Source of the DNA: Arthrobacter cryoconiti
GTDB lineage: Bacteria; Actinomycetota; Actinomycetes; Actinomycetales; Micrococcaceae
Reading direction: 5' to 3'
DNA length: 64,000 bases
Assembly (NCBI RefSeq): GCF_020905375.1
Contig: NZ_JAJJBU010000003.1
Coordinates: 62,001-126,000 of the forward strand
How positions within the stretch are numbered: position 1 is the first letter of the stretch; each line of letters begins with the position of its first letter. Position numbers and translations under genes: made by a program. This document shows positions 19,472-27,028 of the stretch, piece after piece. Below the pieces are notes generated by a model that was not told the origin of the DNA, ran no database searches, and was given only the letters and a program-made list of their open reading frames with translations.

Positions 19472-20500
19472 ATGACGCGCTTTGTGGATGTCAGAAATAT
19501 GGCTAGGTGGGCAGCGACTCGCGGGCCGGAAAATATCCTTGCCGAGATGGCCGGATATGTGGAAGACGACTTCCGCCGCTGGGAGGAGTTCGATAAGAAG
19601 CCCCGCGTCGCCAGCCACACGCCTTTTGGGGTCATTGAGCTGATGCCGGCTAGCGACCGTGACACTTACGGCTTCAAATACGTCAATGGGCACCCGTCGA
19701 ATCCTGCGCGAGGCTTTCAGACGGTGACAGCCTTTGGTGCGCTGGCCGACGTCCATAACGGCTACCCCACCTTCATGTCTGAGATGACGCTGTTGACGGC
19801 GTTCCGTACAGCCGCCACTTCAGCCATGGTGGCGAAGAAGCTTGCCCGCCCAGACTCGAAGACGTTGGCGCTCATTGGCGCCGGTAGCCAGTCAGAATTT
19901 CAAGCACTCGCTTTCCGCAGTGTCCTGGGAATTGAGCGGCTGACCGTGTGGGATACGGACCCGGAGGCCATGGAGAAATTCGTAAGGAATATGGCGCCAC
20001 TGGGATTCGAGATCAGGGTAGCTAGCAGCGCACGGGACGCGGTGCGGGGAACCGATATTGTCACCACATGCACAGCAGATAAAGCGAACGCGGACGTCCT
20101 TACTGCGGACATGGTGGAACCTGGCATGCACATCAATGCCATGGGCGGCGACTGCCCCGGTAAGACAGAACTGGACCCGGTAATCCTTGAGCGCGGGCGC
20201 GTCTTCGTTGAATTTGAACCTCAGACTCGTATTGAGGGAGAGATCCAGCAGATGCCAGCTGACTTTCCCGTCACGGAGTTCTGGACTGTGCTTACCTCCG
20301 CAGCTCCCGGACGGACAGCTAAGAACCAAGTCACCATCTTTGACTCCGTGGGCTTCGCCATTGAGGACTTCTCAGCACTTCGATACGTGCGCGACGCCGT
20401 GGATGGTACTAACTTCTACGATGAGATTGATCTTGTGGCCAACCCGGAGGACCCCAAAGACCTCTTTGGTCTCATCGGTGCATTGGTCCCGCAAACCTAA
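19472..20500 (+). CDS. Ornithine cyclodeaminase/mu-crystallin family enzyme
   Basis: Probably converts ornithine to proline and ammonia with bound NAD. From the ATG at 19472 (AAAGGAA upstream) the protein has 342 residues, typical of the family. The NAD-binding Rossmann segment LALIGAGSQSEFQ, the LTAFRTAATSAMVAKKL segment and the HINAMGGDCPGKTEL segment fit bacterial ornithine cyclodeaminases. The frame extends upstream without a ribosome site. The Lrp gene is divergent. Ornithine would link to the arginine/guanidino genes at 46-52 kb, although they are not adjacent. Other family members act on other amino acids. Confidence 0.87.
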   Translation: MTRFVDVRNMARWAATRGPENILAEMAGYVEDDFRRWEEFDKKPRVASHTPFGVIELMPASDRDTYGFKYVNGHPSNPARGFQTVTAFGALADVHNGYPTFMSEMTLLTAFRTAATSAMVAKKLARPDSKTLALIGAGSQSEFQALAFRSVLGIERLTVWDTDPEAMEKFVRNMAPLGFEIRVASSARDAVRGTDIVTTCTADKANADVLTADMVEPGMHINAMGGDCPGKTELDPVILERGRVFVEFEPQTRIEGEIQQMPADFPVTEFWTVLTSAAPGRTAKNQVTIFDSVGFAIEDFSALRYVRDAVDGTNFYDEIDLVANPEDPKDLFGLIGALVPQT

Positions 20501-20544
20501 GGATTGCAATGCCCGCGAACCTTCGGCGCTCGGAAAATGCGGAA

Positions 20545-20590
20545 GCGTTGGGGGGAAGTGCCCCGGTTGTAACCGAGCGTTGGGGGGAGG
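20545..20590 (-). repeat. Single ACGCTCGGTTA intergenic hairpin repeat
   Basis: Minus-orientation copy with core at 20570-20580, flanked by CCCC and GGGG that can pair around the core. A partial GCGTTGGGGGG copy lies just before it. It sits between the converging ornithine cyclodeaminase and lipoprotein genes. Confidence 0.8.
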
Positions 20591-20594
20591 GGGG

Positions 20595-21008
20595 CTACTT
20601 CACGCCGGCATATTGACGAATTTGGCCCACGGTAGGAGTCACGGCGAGTCCGACGGCGGTGGGCCGGATACCGGTTTTCTCGGCACCTTCGTTGAACACA
20701 TAGTAGGCAACGGAGGTGGTGGCATCTACGTCGGCCGAAGCATCTGCGAACGCGCGGAGTGATTCTGCCATGACCTTTTCCAGATCCGCATCCGCGGCGG
20801 CAGTGATCCGAATGCTAATGCTGGTGCTCATGCCGGCGGTGTTGTAGTAATTATTTGACGTGGACACCACTCCGGGGACGTTGCCAAGGGCAGTGTCTAT
20901 GCCCTTGAGAAATTTTTCGCTGTTGAAGCTGCTGCCGCAACCGCCTAGAAGTGATGCAAATAATCCCATGAGAAGAACCATACTCAGTCTGCGGGTCAAC
21001 GTGCGCAT
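20595..21008 (-). CDS. Small putative lipoprotein
   Basis: A 137-residue protein with a basic start (MRTLTRRL), a hydrophobic stretch and the lipobox LLGGC, Cys24 being the likely lipidated residue. The mature part has alternating polar strands (STSISIRITAAADADLEKVM) but no recognised domain. It starts six bases after the WXG-lipase stop and is probably the last gene of a three-gene operon, so it may be an accessory or immunity factor to the lipase (speculative). Confidence 0.7.
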   Translation of the reverse strand: MRTLTRRLSMVLLMGLFASLLGGCGSSFNSEKFLKGIDTALGNVPGVVSTSNNYYNTAGMSTSISIRITAAADADLEKVMAESLRAFADASADVDATTSVAYYVFNEGAEKTGIRPTAVGLAVTPTVGQIRQYAGVK

Positions 21009-21014
21009 CCGGGG

Positions 21015-22466
21015 CTACCTCCGACCCACGGGGATGTCCACGGCACTGACCTTGGACGGGTCATCGCTGAGGAATACTTGCATGGACGGATCTTGTTCAT
21101 AGGCTCCGACGGCAGGGTACTTACCGGTGTCCGCAAGGTCATGGATATAGGGTCCGGTTTCGTGGTTCTTGGCAAAATCTGGAATGAGTGAGTCGATTTT
21201 CCCTGTCGGGGCTCGATAAGGATCATCCATGGTGACCACTGAAACGTTGCTGGGGTGTTCAGCTTGCCCTCCCCAGGTGTTTGTCCCGCCTAGATCTAAT
21301 CGAGGAACAATGTCGTGCTGATGTTGCGCCGCCAGCACATTGATACTGGGATCGATGGAATTGATATCAATGGGGGATCCAACCGTCATCACATTGGTGA
21401 CGTTGAAATGGCTGTTGAATGAAGGATCTGACGCCAGCTGAGCGGCAATCATTCCACCTTGGCTGTGCCCGGTGAGCATGACGGGCGCATCCGCTGGGAT
21501 ACCTGCCTTCTGCATTGCCAAAATGACGTCCTGGCTGGCAGAGGTGGACTGGCCGGCCATCAACCTCAAGTTGCTGGTGAGATCCCGAGCCTGTCCGCTA
21601 CCGTCTACGCCCCAGGTTTCCGTGCCTGGGATGTTCACAATGTACGCATAGGTACCGTCTCCTTGATCTACCTTGAGGATTCGAATATCGCCGTCCTCGG
21701 TACCTGGCAAGTGCCCCATTTGATACGCATCTTCAACCCCGGAGAAGATTGAGCTTGCTGATGTTGGTAGTTGCACCGGCCGGGCGGAATCATTCTCAAC
21801 CGGAATCGGGTTTCCGGCATAAGGAGTGCCGTCGTCGAACCAGTGCGGGTTGATCATCCCCCCCGTGCCCAAAACTACGGCTAGATTTGCCCCGCTCCCC
21901 AAGGTGAGGGCAAGCTGAGAAACAAATCCGGAAATGGAGGGCGGATTGCCTATCAGTGACTGAAGGCCGGTCATGCCTAAATGGCCCAGTTGGGAGAGGA
22001 GATTTCCCGAGGCGTTGAAGAGGTTGCCGGCGCTGTGGCCGATAGTCCCCACCAGCCAGTCAAGTCCGTCCTTGACCTGGTCCGCACCCTTTCCAACAGC
22101 GTCCTTGACGCCGCCGATTACGTCACCGACACCGCCGGTGAAGTCGTCCCAGAGATTTTTGGCGTCCCCGATCAGCCGATCCAGGGGGCTACCGCCGTCG
22201 ACGGAACTGGCACGTTCTTGTTCGGCAATGTTGCGTAGCACTACGGTGGCTACGTCTTCGAGGGCATTGGCGGTGCGGAGCAGCTGTGAGCGCTGTCCCG
22301 GCCATTGGGCCCGGAAGCGACCGCTGTCGGGTCCTTGCCAGCTGGTCCGCGAGACTGCCTGGTTGAGCTGGCTGCTGGCGTGGTCTAAGCGTTTAGCCGA
22401 GTCTTTGAGGAGTTTTACCAACTCGCGGCACTGCTGCGGGTCCAATCCCCACATGGTCCCGGTCAT
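21015..22466 (-). CDS. WXG100-like N-terminal domain fused to alpha/beta-hydrolase (lipase)
   Basis: Residues 1-90 form a helical hairpin with the turn W43-Q-G45 (TSWQGPDSGRF), the hallmark of WXG100/LXG-type substrates of type VII secretion. Residues 100-200 are Gly-rich and amphipathic. From about 255 an alpha/beta-hydrolase domain carries the nucleophile elbow GHSQGG (Ser335), with Asp385 in QHDIVP and His435 or His442 as triad candidates. No classical signal peptide is present, consistent with type VII export (inference). It overlaps the upstream EspG-like gene by 4 bp. It resembles secreted lipase effectors; substrate and export are unproven. Confidence 0.75.
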   Translation of the reverse strand: MTGTMWGLDPQQCRELVKLLKDSAKRLDHASSQLNQAVSRTSWQGPDSGRFRAQWPGQRSQLLRTANALEDVATVVLRNIAEQERASSVDGGSPLDRLIGDAKNLWDDFTGGVGDVIGGVKDAVGKGADQVKDGLDWLVGTIGHSAGNLFNASGNLLSQLGHLGMTGLQSLIGNPPSISGFVSQLALTLGSGANLAVVLGTGGMINPHWFDDGTPYAGNPIPVENDSARPVQLPTSASSIFSGVEDAYQMGHLPGTEDGDIRILKVDQGDGTYAYIVNIPGTETWGVDGSGQARDLTSNLRLMAGQSTSASQDVILAMQKAGIPADAPVMLTGHSQGGMIAAQLASDPSFNSHFNVTNVMTVGSPIDINSIDPSINVLAAQHQHDIVPRLDLGGTNTWGGQAEHPSNVSVVTMDDPYRAPTGKIDSLIPDFAKNHETGPYIHDLADTGKYPAVGAYEQDPSMQVFLSDDPSKVSAVDIPVGRR

Positions 22467-23338
22467 GCTTTTGCCTGCACATTCGTTAGTGCGTCATGGG
22501 CGCCCACGACTGCAAAGATGAGTTCATGGGCGATGTGTCCGGGGGGCACCTCTGTGATGGCCAGCTGGGGTGAAACGGCAGTATTGTGGGTCCGCACCGA
22601 ATATAGATGCTCGTCCTTGACCGACCACATGCCTGCCCACATTCGTGGTGGATGTCCCTCAGCGGTGGACTGGACGGTCAGTGTCACGTTGGAATCTTCC
22701 CCGGCGGCCAGACTTGCTAGCGGCTCGGGAAGCGCACCAACGGGAAGCGCACCGGCTAGATCTCCGGCCGTCCCATCAGGGGCGTGAACCGGCCAGAGGC
22801 TCTCATCACCACCATTAACTTGGTCAACATTTAGTGGCGCGGCCTTGGCCGGGGCACGTACGGATGACAGGGGTGGTAGCAGCCGCTCCATGGCGCCCCA
22901 CAGATTTTCCTCGTCAAAAAGTGTCACTTCCACGCTGTCTTCACTTCCGGTGAGCGTGGTCCCGGAGCTTGTTGACTCGCAAAGATGGCGCTGATGCACA
23001 GCTAGCCCGCGCCCACCGCGCACACCCATCACACTGGTGGTGCTAACGCCGGCATAAGTGGCACGGGCCGTGATCGTTATGGGTGCACTCAGAAGAAGTG
23101 CGACGGCGCCCATCCAAGCCCGCTGCACCTCGCCGACCTGGGGGGATAGTCCCAGAGTTGCCAGTTCGGCCCAGGCCGCAGAGCTGGATTGCGCATCGAG
23201 GGGCGTGGGAGCACCTATGTCGTCAGTTGCGGGGGTCAGGTCCAGGGCGTCAGCGGCGGTTTCACTGAGTACCCGCCACGCTGCGGTGCTGAGCTGGAGC
23301 CGGCGCAAAATGATGGGCCGGGTGGCGGCTTCAGGCAT
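22463..23338 (-). CDS. Possible EspG-like type VII secretion chaperone
   Basis: A 291-residue protein with no signal peptide or membrane helix. It begins with a strand-helix unit (ILRRLQLSTAAWRVLSETA), then WAELATLGLSP, strand-rich segments (ITITARATYAG, SVEVTLFDEENLWGAMERLLPPL) and a final helix. Length and strand/helix order are reminiscent of EspG chaperones, which hold type VII substrates, but no defining motif is visible. GAGGAGA precedes the ATG. The 4-bp overlap with the WXG-lipase gene is the main support for a chaperone-substrate pair. Confidence 0.5.
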   Translation of the reverse strand: MPEAATRPIILRRLQLSTAAWRVLSETAADALDLTPATDDIGAPTPLDAQSSSAAWAELATLGLSPQVGEVQRAWMGAVALLLSAPITITARATYAGVSTTSVMGVRGGRGLAVHQRHLCESTSSGTTLTGSEDSVEVTLFDEENLWGAMERLLPPLSSVRAPAKAAPLNVDQVNGGDESLWPVHAPDGTAGDLAGALPVGALPEPLASLAAGEDSNVTLTVQSTAEGHPPRMWAGMWSVKDEHLYSVRTHNTAVSPQLAITEVPPGHIAHELIFAVVGAHDALTNVQAKA

Positions 23339-23520
23339 GTGATGTCTCCTCGGTGAATTACTGGATTCCCACGATGGCGGGTAAACGGTCTACTGGGGAT
23401 AAAGCTATGCCACTTTCAGACTTTCGGCGATGGGCACGGCTACCCATGCTTGTCGGGCCAACTAGCCGCACACCCCTCACCGCGCGCATGGAAGCTAACA
23501 GCGCAAAAAAGAGTGGTGCC

Positions 23521-24354
23521 TCAGAGCTCATGCAGGAGACGACGCACAAACTGTTGGGTGCGTTCTTCCTTGGGTTCGCGCAGTACCTGGCTGGCGGGCC
23601 CGCGTTCCACCACGACGCCGTCGGCCATGAAGACCACCTCATCAGCTGTCTGCCGGGCGAACGCAAGCTCGTGAGTCACGATCACCATGGTCCAGCCTTC
23701 GTCGGCTAGTTCTTTGATGACAGCTAAGACATCGTCCACCAGCTCCGGATCCAGCGCTGAGGTGGGTTCGTCAAAGAGCAGCAACTGCGGCTTCAAGGCC
23801 AGCGCCCTGACAATGCCCACACGTTGTTGTTGGCCGCCGGAGAGCTCGAAAGGGTGAGCGTCTTTTTTCTCCAACAACCCCACCCGATCCAGCAGGCGTT
23901 CTGCCTCCGCAATGACTTTCGCGCGCGGGCGCTTCTGAACGCGGATGGGTCCTTCAATCACGTTTTGCAGCACACTCATGTGGGGGAACAGATTGTAATG
24001 TTGGAACACCATGGCGCTGCGATCACGCAGGGCCGCAACTTCCCGCGGACTCACGGTGGCGCTGAAGTCCAGAGTTAGCGGCGGAAGGTTATGTTCGACG
24101 CCGGAGGGCTCGTCCTTGCCAGCGGAACCATCCGCTGTGGTGTGGCTGGCACCGACGGTGACCGAGCCGGCGTCGGGCGTCTCTAATCCGTTGAGTGAGC
24201 GCAAAATGGTGGTCTTGCCAGACCCTGACGGACCGATAAGGGCAACAACTTTGCCGCGGGGAACGTCCAAGTCAATGCCGCGGAGGACTTGATTGGTGCC
24301 GAATGATTTACTCAGGCCGCGAACCTGAAGGACGGGTGCATCAATGGGCGACAT
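23521..24354 (-). CDS. Polar amino acid (cystine-type) ABC transporter ATPase
   Basis: ATP-binding subunit of an importer, 277 residues from the ATG at 24354, which overlaps the permease stop by 14 bp. Motifs: Walker A GPSGSGKT at 41-48, Q-loop Gln118 in VFQHYNLFPH, signature LSGGQQQR, Walker B LLLFDEPTSALD and H-loop VTHE. It is about 30 residues longer than usual because of an insertion at about 66-100 between Walker A and the Q-loop (Gly/Ser/Glu-rich then PPLTLDFSATVS). Forms an operon with the permease and binding protein. Confidence 0.93.
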   Translation of the reverse strand: MSPIDAPVLQVRGLSKSFGTNQVLRGIDLDVPRGKVVALIGPSGSGKTTILRSLNGLETPDAGSVTVGASHTTADGSAGKDEPSGVEHNLPPLTLDFSATVSPREVAALRDRSAMVFQHYNLFPHMSVLQNVIEGPIRVQKRPRAKVIAEAERLLDRVGLLEKKDAHPFELSGGQQQRVGIVRALALKPQLLLFDEPTSALDPELVDDVLAVIKELADEGWTMVIVTHELAFARQTADEVVFMADGVVVERGPASQVLREPKEERTQQFVRRLLHEL

Positions 24355-25000
24355 AGCGGTCCAGCCTCTTTTCAAGTTGTGACTGCGCCGTGGATAGGGC
24401 CAGGCAGATCACCCAGTAGATGAGGGCCGCCTCTAAATACAAGAGCATGAATTCTTGGCTGAACGCTGCCACCTGCTGGGCCACACGGAACATTTCCGTG
24501 ACCAGAATCAGCGACGCCAGGGACGTGTCCTTGACGAGAGAGATGAACGTGTTGGACAGCGGTGGCACGGACACGCGGGCAGCTTGAGGCAAGATGATGC
24601 ACAGCAGGGTCTGGCTGCGAGACATGCCGATCATGTGCCCGGCCTCCCACTGTCCGGCCGGGACCGAAAGGATGGCCGCACGGATGACTTCGGCCGCATA
24701 CCCGCCCACATTCAAAGAGAACGCGATGATGGCACTGGGCCAAGGATCGAGCTTGACGCCGATGGCCGGGAGCCCATAAAAAATCACAAAAAGCTGGACC
24801 AGCAGTGGTGTGCCGCGGATGACCGAGACATAAAACTGTCCCACACCGTTGGCTACCTTATTGCGGCTGATGCGCAGCATGGCAACGAGCAATGCCAGTA
24901 TCAGTCCCAGGATAAAAGAGGACAACGCCAGCGGAATGGTGCCCTGGATGGCGCCCAGCAGTAGCGGACCCAGCGAACTCCAAAACAAGTCAAACCCCAT
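24341..25000 (-). CDS. Polar amino acid (cystine-type) ABC transporter permease
   Basis: A 219-residue inner-membrane subunit with about five helices and the HisMQ-type pattern: IRGTPLLVQLFVIFYGLP near residue 60 and the EAA loop EAGHMIGMSRSQTLLCIILPQAA. It lies between the binding-protein and ATPase genes with 22-bp and overlapping junctions, so the three are one operon. Substrate choice follows the binding protein. Confidence 0.93.
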   Translation of the reverse strand: MGFDLFWSSLGPLLLGAIQGTIPLALSSFILGLILALLVAMLRISRNKVANGVGQFYVSVIRGTPLLVQLFVIFYGLPAIGVKLDPWPSAIIAFSLNVGGYAAEVIRAAILSVPAGQWEAGHMIGMSRSQTLLCIILPQAARVSVPPLSNTFISLVKDTSLASLILVTEMFRVAQQVAAFSQEFMLLYLEAALIYWVICLALSTAQSQLEKRLDRYVAH

Positions 25001-25022
25001 GATGAGAACCTTAGCCCAGTGG

Positions 25023-25841
25023 TTACTTGCTCACGTCTTCGCCGAAGTACTTTTTACTCAACGTGCTTAGGGTTCCGTCAGCGCTAAGATCCTTCACCGC
25101 GGTATTGACGGCGTCAGTGAGAGCGGTGGAGCCTTTCCGGAAGGCAAAAGCAGACTCTGAGGAGTCCTTCGTGGTGGCTGCGATCTTCAGGCCGGAGTTC
25201 GGATTGGTCACTTGGTAGTCCAAGAAGGTCAACTTGTCGTTCACGATCGCATCCACACGGCCGTCCTTCAACAAGGTCACGGACTGGGCCCAGCCCTCAA
25301 CGTTCTCCACCTTGGCCCCGCTTTCGGTGGCAAGCGTGTACCAATTGCTTGTGAGCGACTGCGCAGTTGTTTTGTCCTTCAGGTCCGCAAAGGACTTGAT
25401 GTCCGAGTTGGCGTCCTTGGTGATAATGACGCCCTGGGAGACTGTGTAGGGGATGGAGAGATCGTATTTTTGTTGCCGTGTGGGATTGATCGTGACCTGG
25501 TTGGCGATCGCGTCAAAGCGTTTGGCTTCCAAGCCAGCGAAGATGGAATCGAACTGGGTCTCTTCGAATTTGGCTTTGACGCCCAGCTTCTTCGCCACAG
25601 CCGTGGCAACCTCGACGTCGTATCCGGTCAATTCTCCGGCGCCACCTTGGTGAAAGCTGAATGGCTTATAGGTGCCCTCTGTAGCAAAAACGATCTGGCC
25701 AGCTGATTTCACCGAGCTAAGCGAGGTATCCCCACCGGCTGCCGCTGAGGAATCGCCGCTGCCTGTTGCTCCACCACACGCGGCAAGGGCGATCGAAGCC
25801 GCTGCGAGCGTGCCGAGTATTCCAAAGGTGCGACGATTCAT
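25023..25841 (-). CDS. Amino acid ABC transporter binding lipoprotein, probably cystine
   Basis: Extracellular solute-binding protein family 3, 272 residues from the ATG at 25841. The lipobox ALAACGG places the lipid Cys near residue 22. The segments EGTYKPFSF, LTGYDVEVA, INPTRQQKYDLSIPYT and the C-terminal SKKYFGEDVSK resemble FliY/TcyA cystine-binding proteins more than glutamine or arginine ones (judged from remembered family sequence). AAGGAAC precedes the ATG; the open frame upstream is not preferred. It is the first gene of the importer operon. Confidence 0.88.
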   Translation of the reverse strand: MNRRTFGILGTLAAASIALAACGGATGSGDSSAAAGGDTSLSSVKSAGQIVFATEGTYKPFSFHQGGAGELTGYDVEVATAVAKKLGVKAKFEETQFDSIFAGLEAKRFDAIANQVTINPTRQQKYDLSIPYTVSQGVIITKDANSDIKSFADLKDKTTAQSLTSNWYTLATESGAKVENVEGWAQSVTLLKDGRVDAIVNDKLTFLDYQVTNPNSGLKIAATTKDSSESAFAFRKGSTALTDAVNTAVKDLSADGTLSTLSKKYFGEDVSK

Positions 25842-26203
25842 TTTCAGTGTTCCTTGTCGTGAAATTTTTTCGATTGCTGCGAAAACGTTGGGCCCCACGA
25901 GGGCTTGTCCGCCACGCTACCATCGTGGAACGCGGTTTCATGAGGGAATATTTCACCGTGTTACATCCATGGCAATGATGAGATTTGACTCACACTGTGA
26001 TACTGAGATAGGCGCGGGTGAGTTGTGTGGATGCTATGGCCTTGTGGCGGCGTTTTTTTTGCTGAAGGGCGCCTCTATGCCGAACAGCATGACAGTAAGA
26101 GATCTCCATGAGTTCCCGGAATAATAGGGGCTCAATTAAGCTGAAGCTGTTAGAGTATGAAATAGATCACTAAATTCTCCCTCGTCTCAAGGAGTTGGCG
26201 GCA
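25842..26203. other. Intergenic region between cystine importer and small membrane gene
   Basis: This 362-bp divergent region must carry the promoter of the importer operon. I see only a short hairpin (CCACG/CGTGG, 25912-25928) and no clear riboswitch, T-box or strong promoter. AAGGAG at 26189-26194 is the ribosome site of the rightward gene. Confidence 0.5.
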
Positions 26204-26455
26204 GTGAAGGAATTTCGAAATATCCCCCGGTGGGCGTTGATATTCTCCTCGTGCGTGGCCGTCGTGGCAGTGACATTTGTGATTATTGGAATATTCGATG
26301 TTGTGATGGGGGCGGGCACCGATAAGGTTTCCTTTGATGCCCTGGCCGCTGCAGCATTTGCTCTTGGTGCGTGGTCCATTGCAGTCAAAGGAAACCCTGA
26401 GCTTTCCAGACGCCGAGATGGTGCACCCAACCGTCGTAGTCCCCTCGACTGGTAA
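26204..26455 (+). CDS. Small two-helix membrane protein
   Basis: The 83-residue product has two hydrophobic helices (ALIFSSCVAVVAVTFVIIGIF and ALAAAAFALGAWSIAV) and a short basic tail (SRRRDGAPNRR). GTG at 26204 is chosen because AAGGAG lies nine bases upstream; an in-frame TTG at 26195 abuts the ribosome site and is unlikely. No family is recognised. It stands alone between a divergent importer and a 570-bp region with no gene. Confidence 0.6.
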   Translation: MKEFRNIPRWALIFSSCVAVVAVTFVIIGIFDVVMGAGTDKVSFDALAAAAFALGAWSIAVKGNPELSRRRDGAPNRRSPLDW

Positions 26456-27028
26456 GCAACCGTTCGGTGTTCCTTGCGGGAGTCATTCCCTGTGCGTTCT
26501 CGAGCTTAATGCCCGCACGTGCAATGAAGTTCTCTCACACTGCTTCGGAGAATGATTCTCCGTCGCCAACGCTGAACCAGCCGACTGCTTCCTAAGCTGA
26601 GCTCGCTACTTTGGAGTTCCCAGGCATCGAACATCCCGTAGACAGAGCAGACGAGACCACCAGGTGTTCGTCCTTCGCGACCACGACTGTTAACAGTGCA
26701 GAAAAGACCAACACAAGCATCGCGGGTGAGTGAAATGGTGCTGACCACTCTAGGGTCCAGCAACTGGCTGTGAGCAAGTAGTCCGGCACTCGTTGGATAA
26801 GGACACCGAGATGACGGTTGGGATTGATGTAGCGAACGCTAGATTAATCTCCTCAGATTCTGCCTCGGGCAGCATTCATGGAACCCCGCAGCGCAGTCTG
26901 AGAACTGCGCCATCTAAGGACGCTGGCTGGGGAGCGCATGGAAGCCGTCAGAGGAGCGCGGGAATATCCCAGAGCGCCTAGGGGCTTAAGCTGATGGCTT
27001 GGCTCAACACAATTGAAGGATCACACAT
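26456..27028. other. 573-bp region without a recognisable gene
   Basis: No convincing coding region on either strand: the short open frames have no ribosome site, domain or codon bias like their neighbours. It holds a 17-bp palindrome at 26546-26562 (separate entry) and a 7-bp-stem hairpin at 26891-26910 (GCGCAGT/ACTGCGC). It may be decayed sequence or contain an unrecognised small RNA. Confidence 0.4.
26546..26562. promoter_or_regulatory. 17-bp palindrome resembling a Fur/Zur-type operator
   Basis: CGGAGAATGATTCTCCG is a perfect 8-bp inverted repeat with one central base. The AATGATT centre resembles Fur-family boxes (Fur, Zur). There is no adjacent gene start, so the target is unclear; the next rightward gene is the ABC exporter about 470 bp away. 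Confidence 0.35.

Noticed and set aside
25842-25990. SAM, T-box or other sulfur riboswitch before the cystine-type importer
   Set aside because: None of the conserved blocks of these leaders could be found; only a 5-bp-stem hairpin is visible.
26592-26789. Minus-strand 65-residue open frame with a hydrophobic stretch
   Set aside because: No ribosome site, no recognisable family and poor composition; too weak to call in a gene-free region.
26814-26860. Possible IS110-type transposase N-terminus (TVGIDVANARL)
   Set aside because: The similarity covers about 11 residues, the frame then has no transposase sequence and stops, and no inverted repeats or other transposase remnants are visible.
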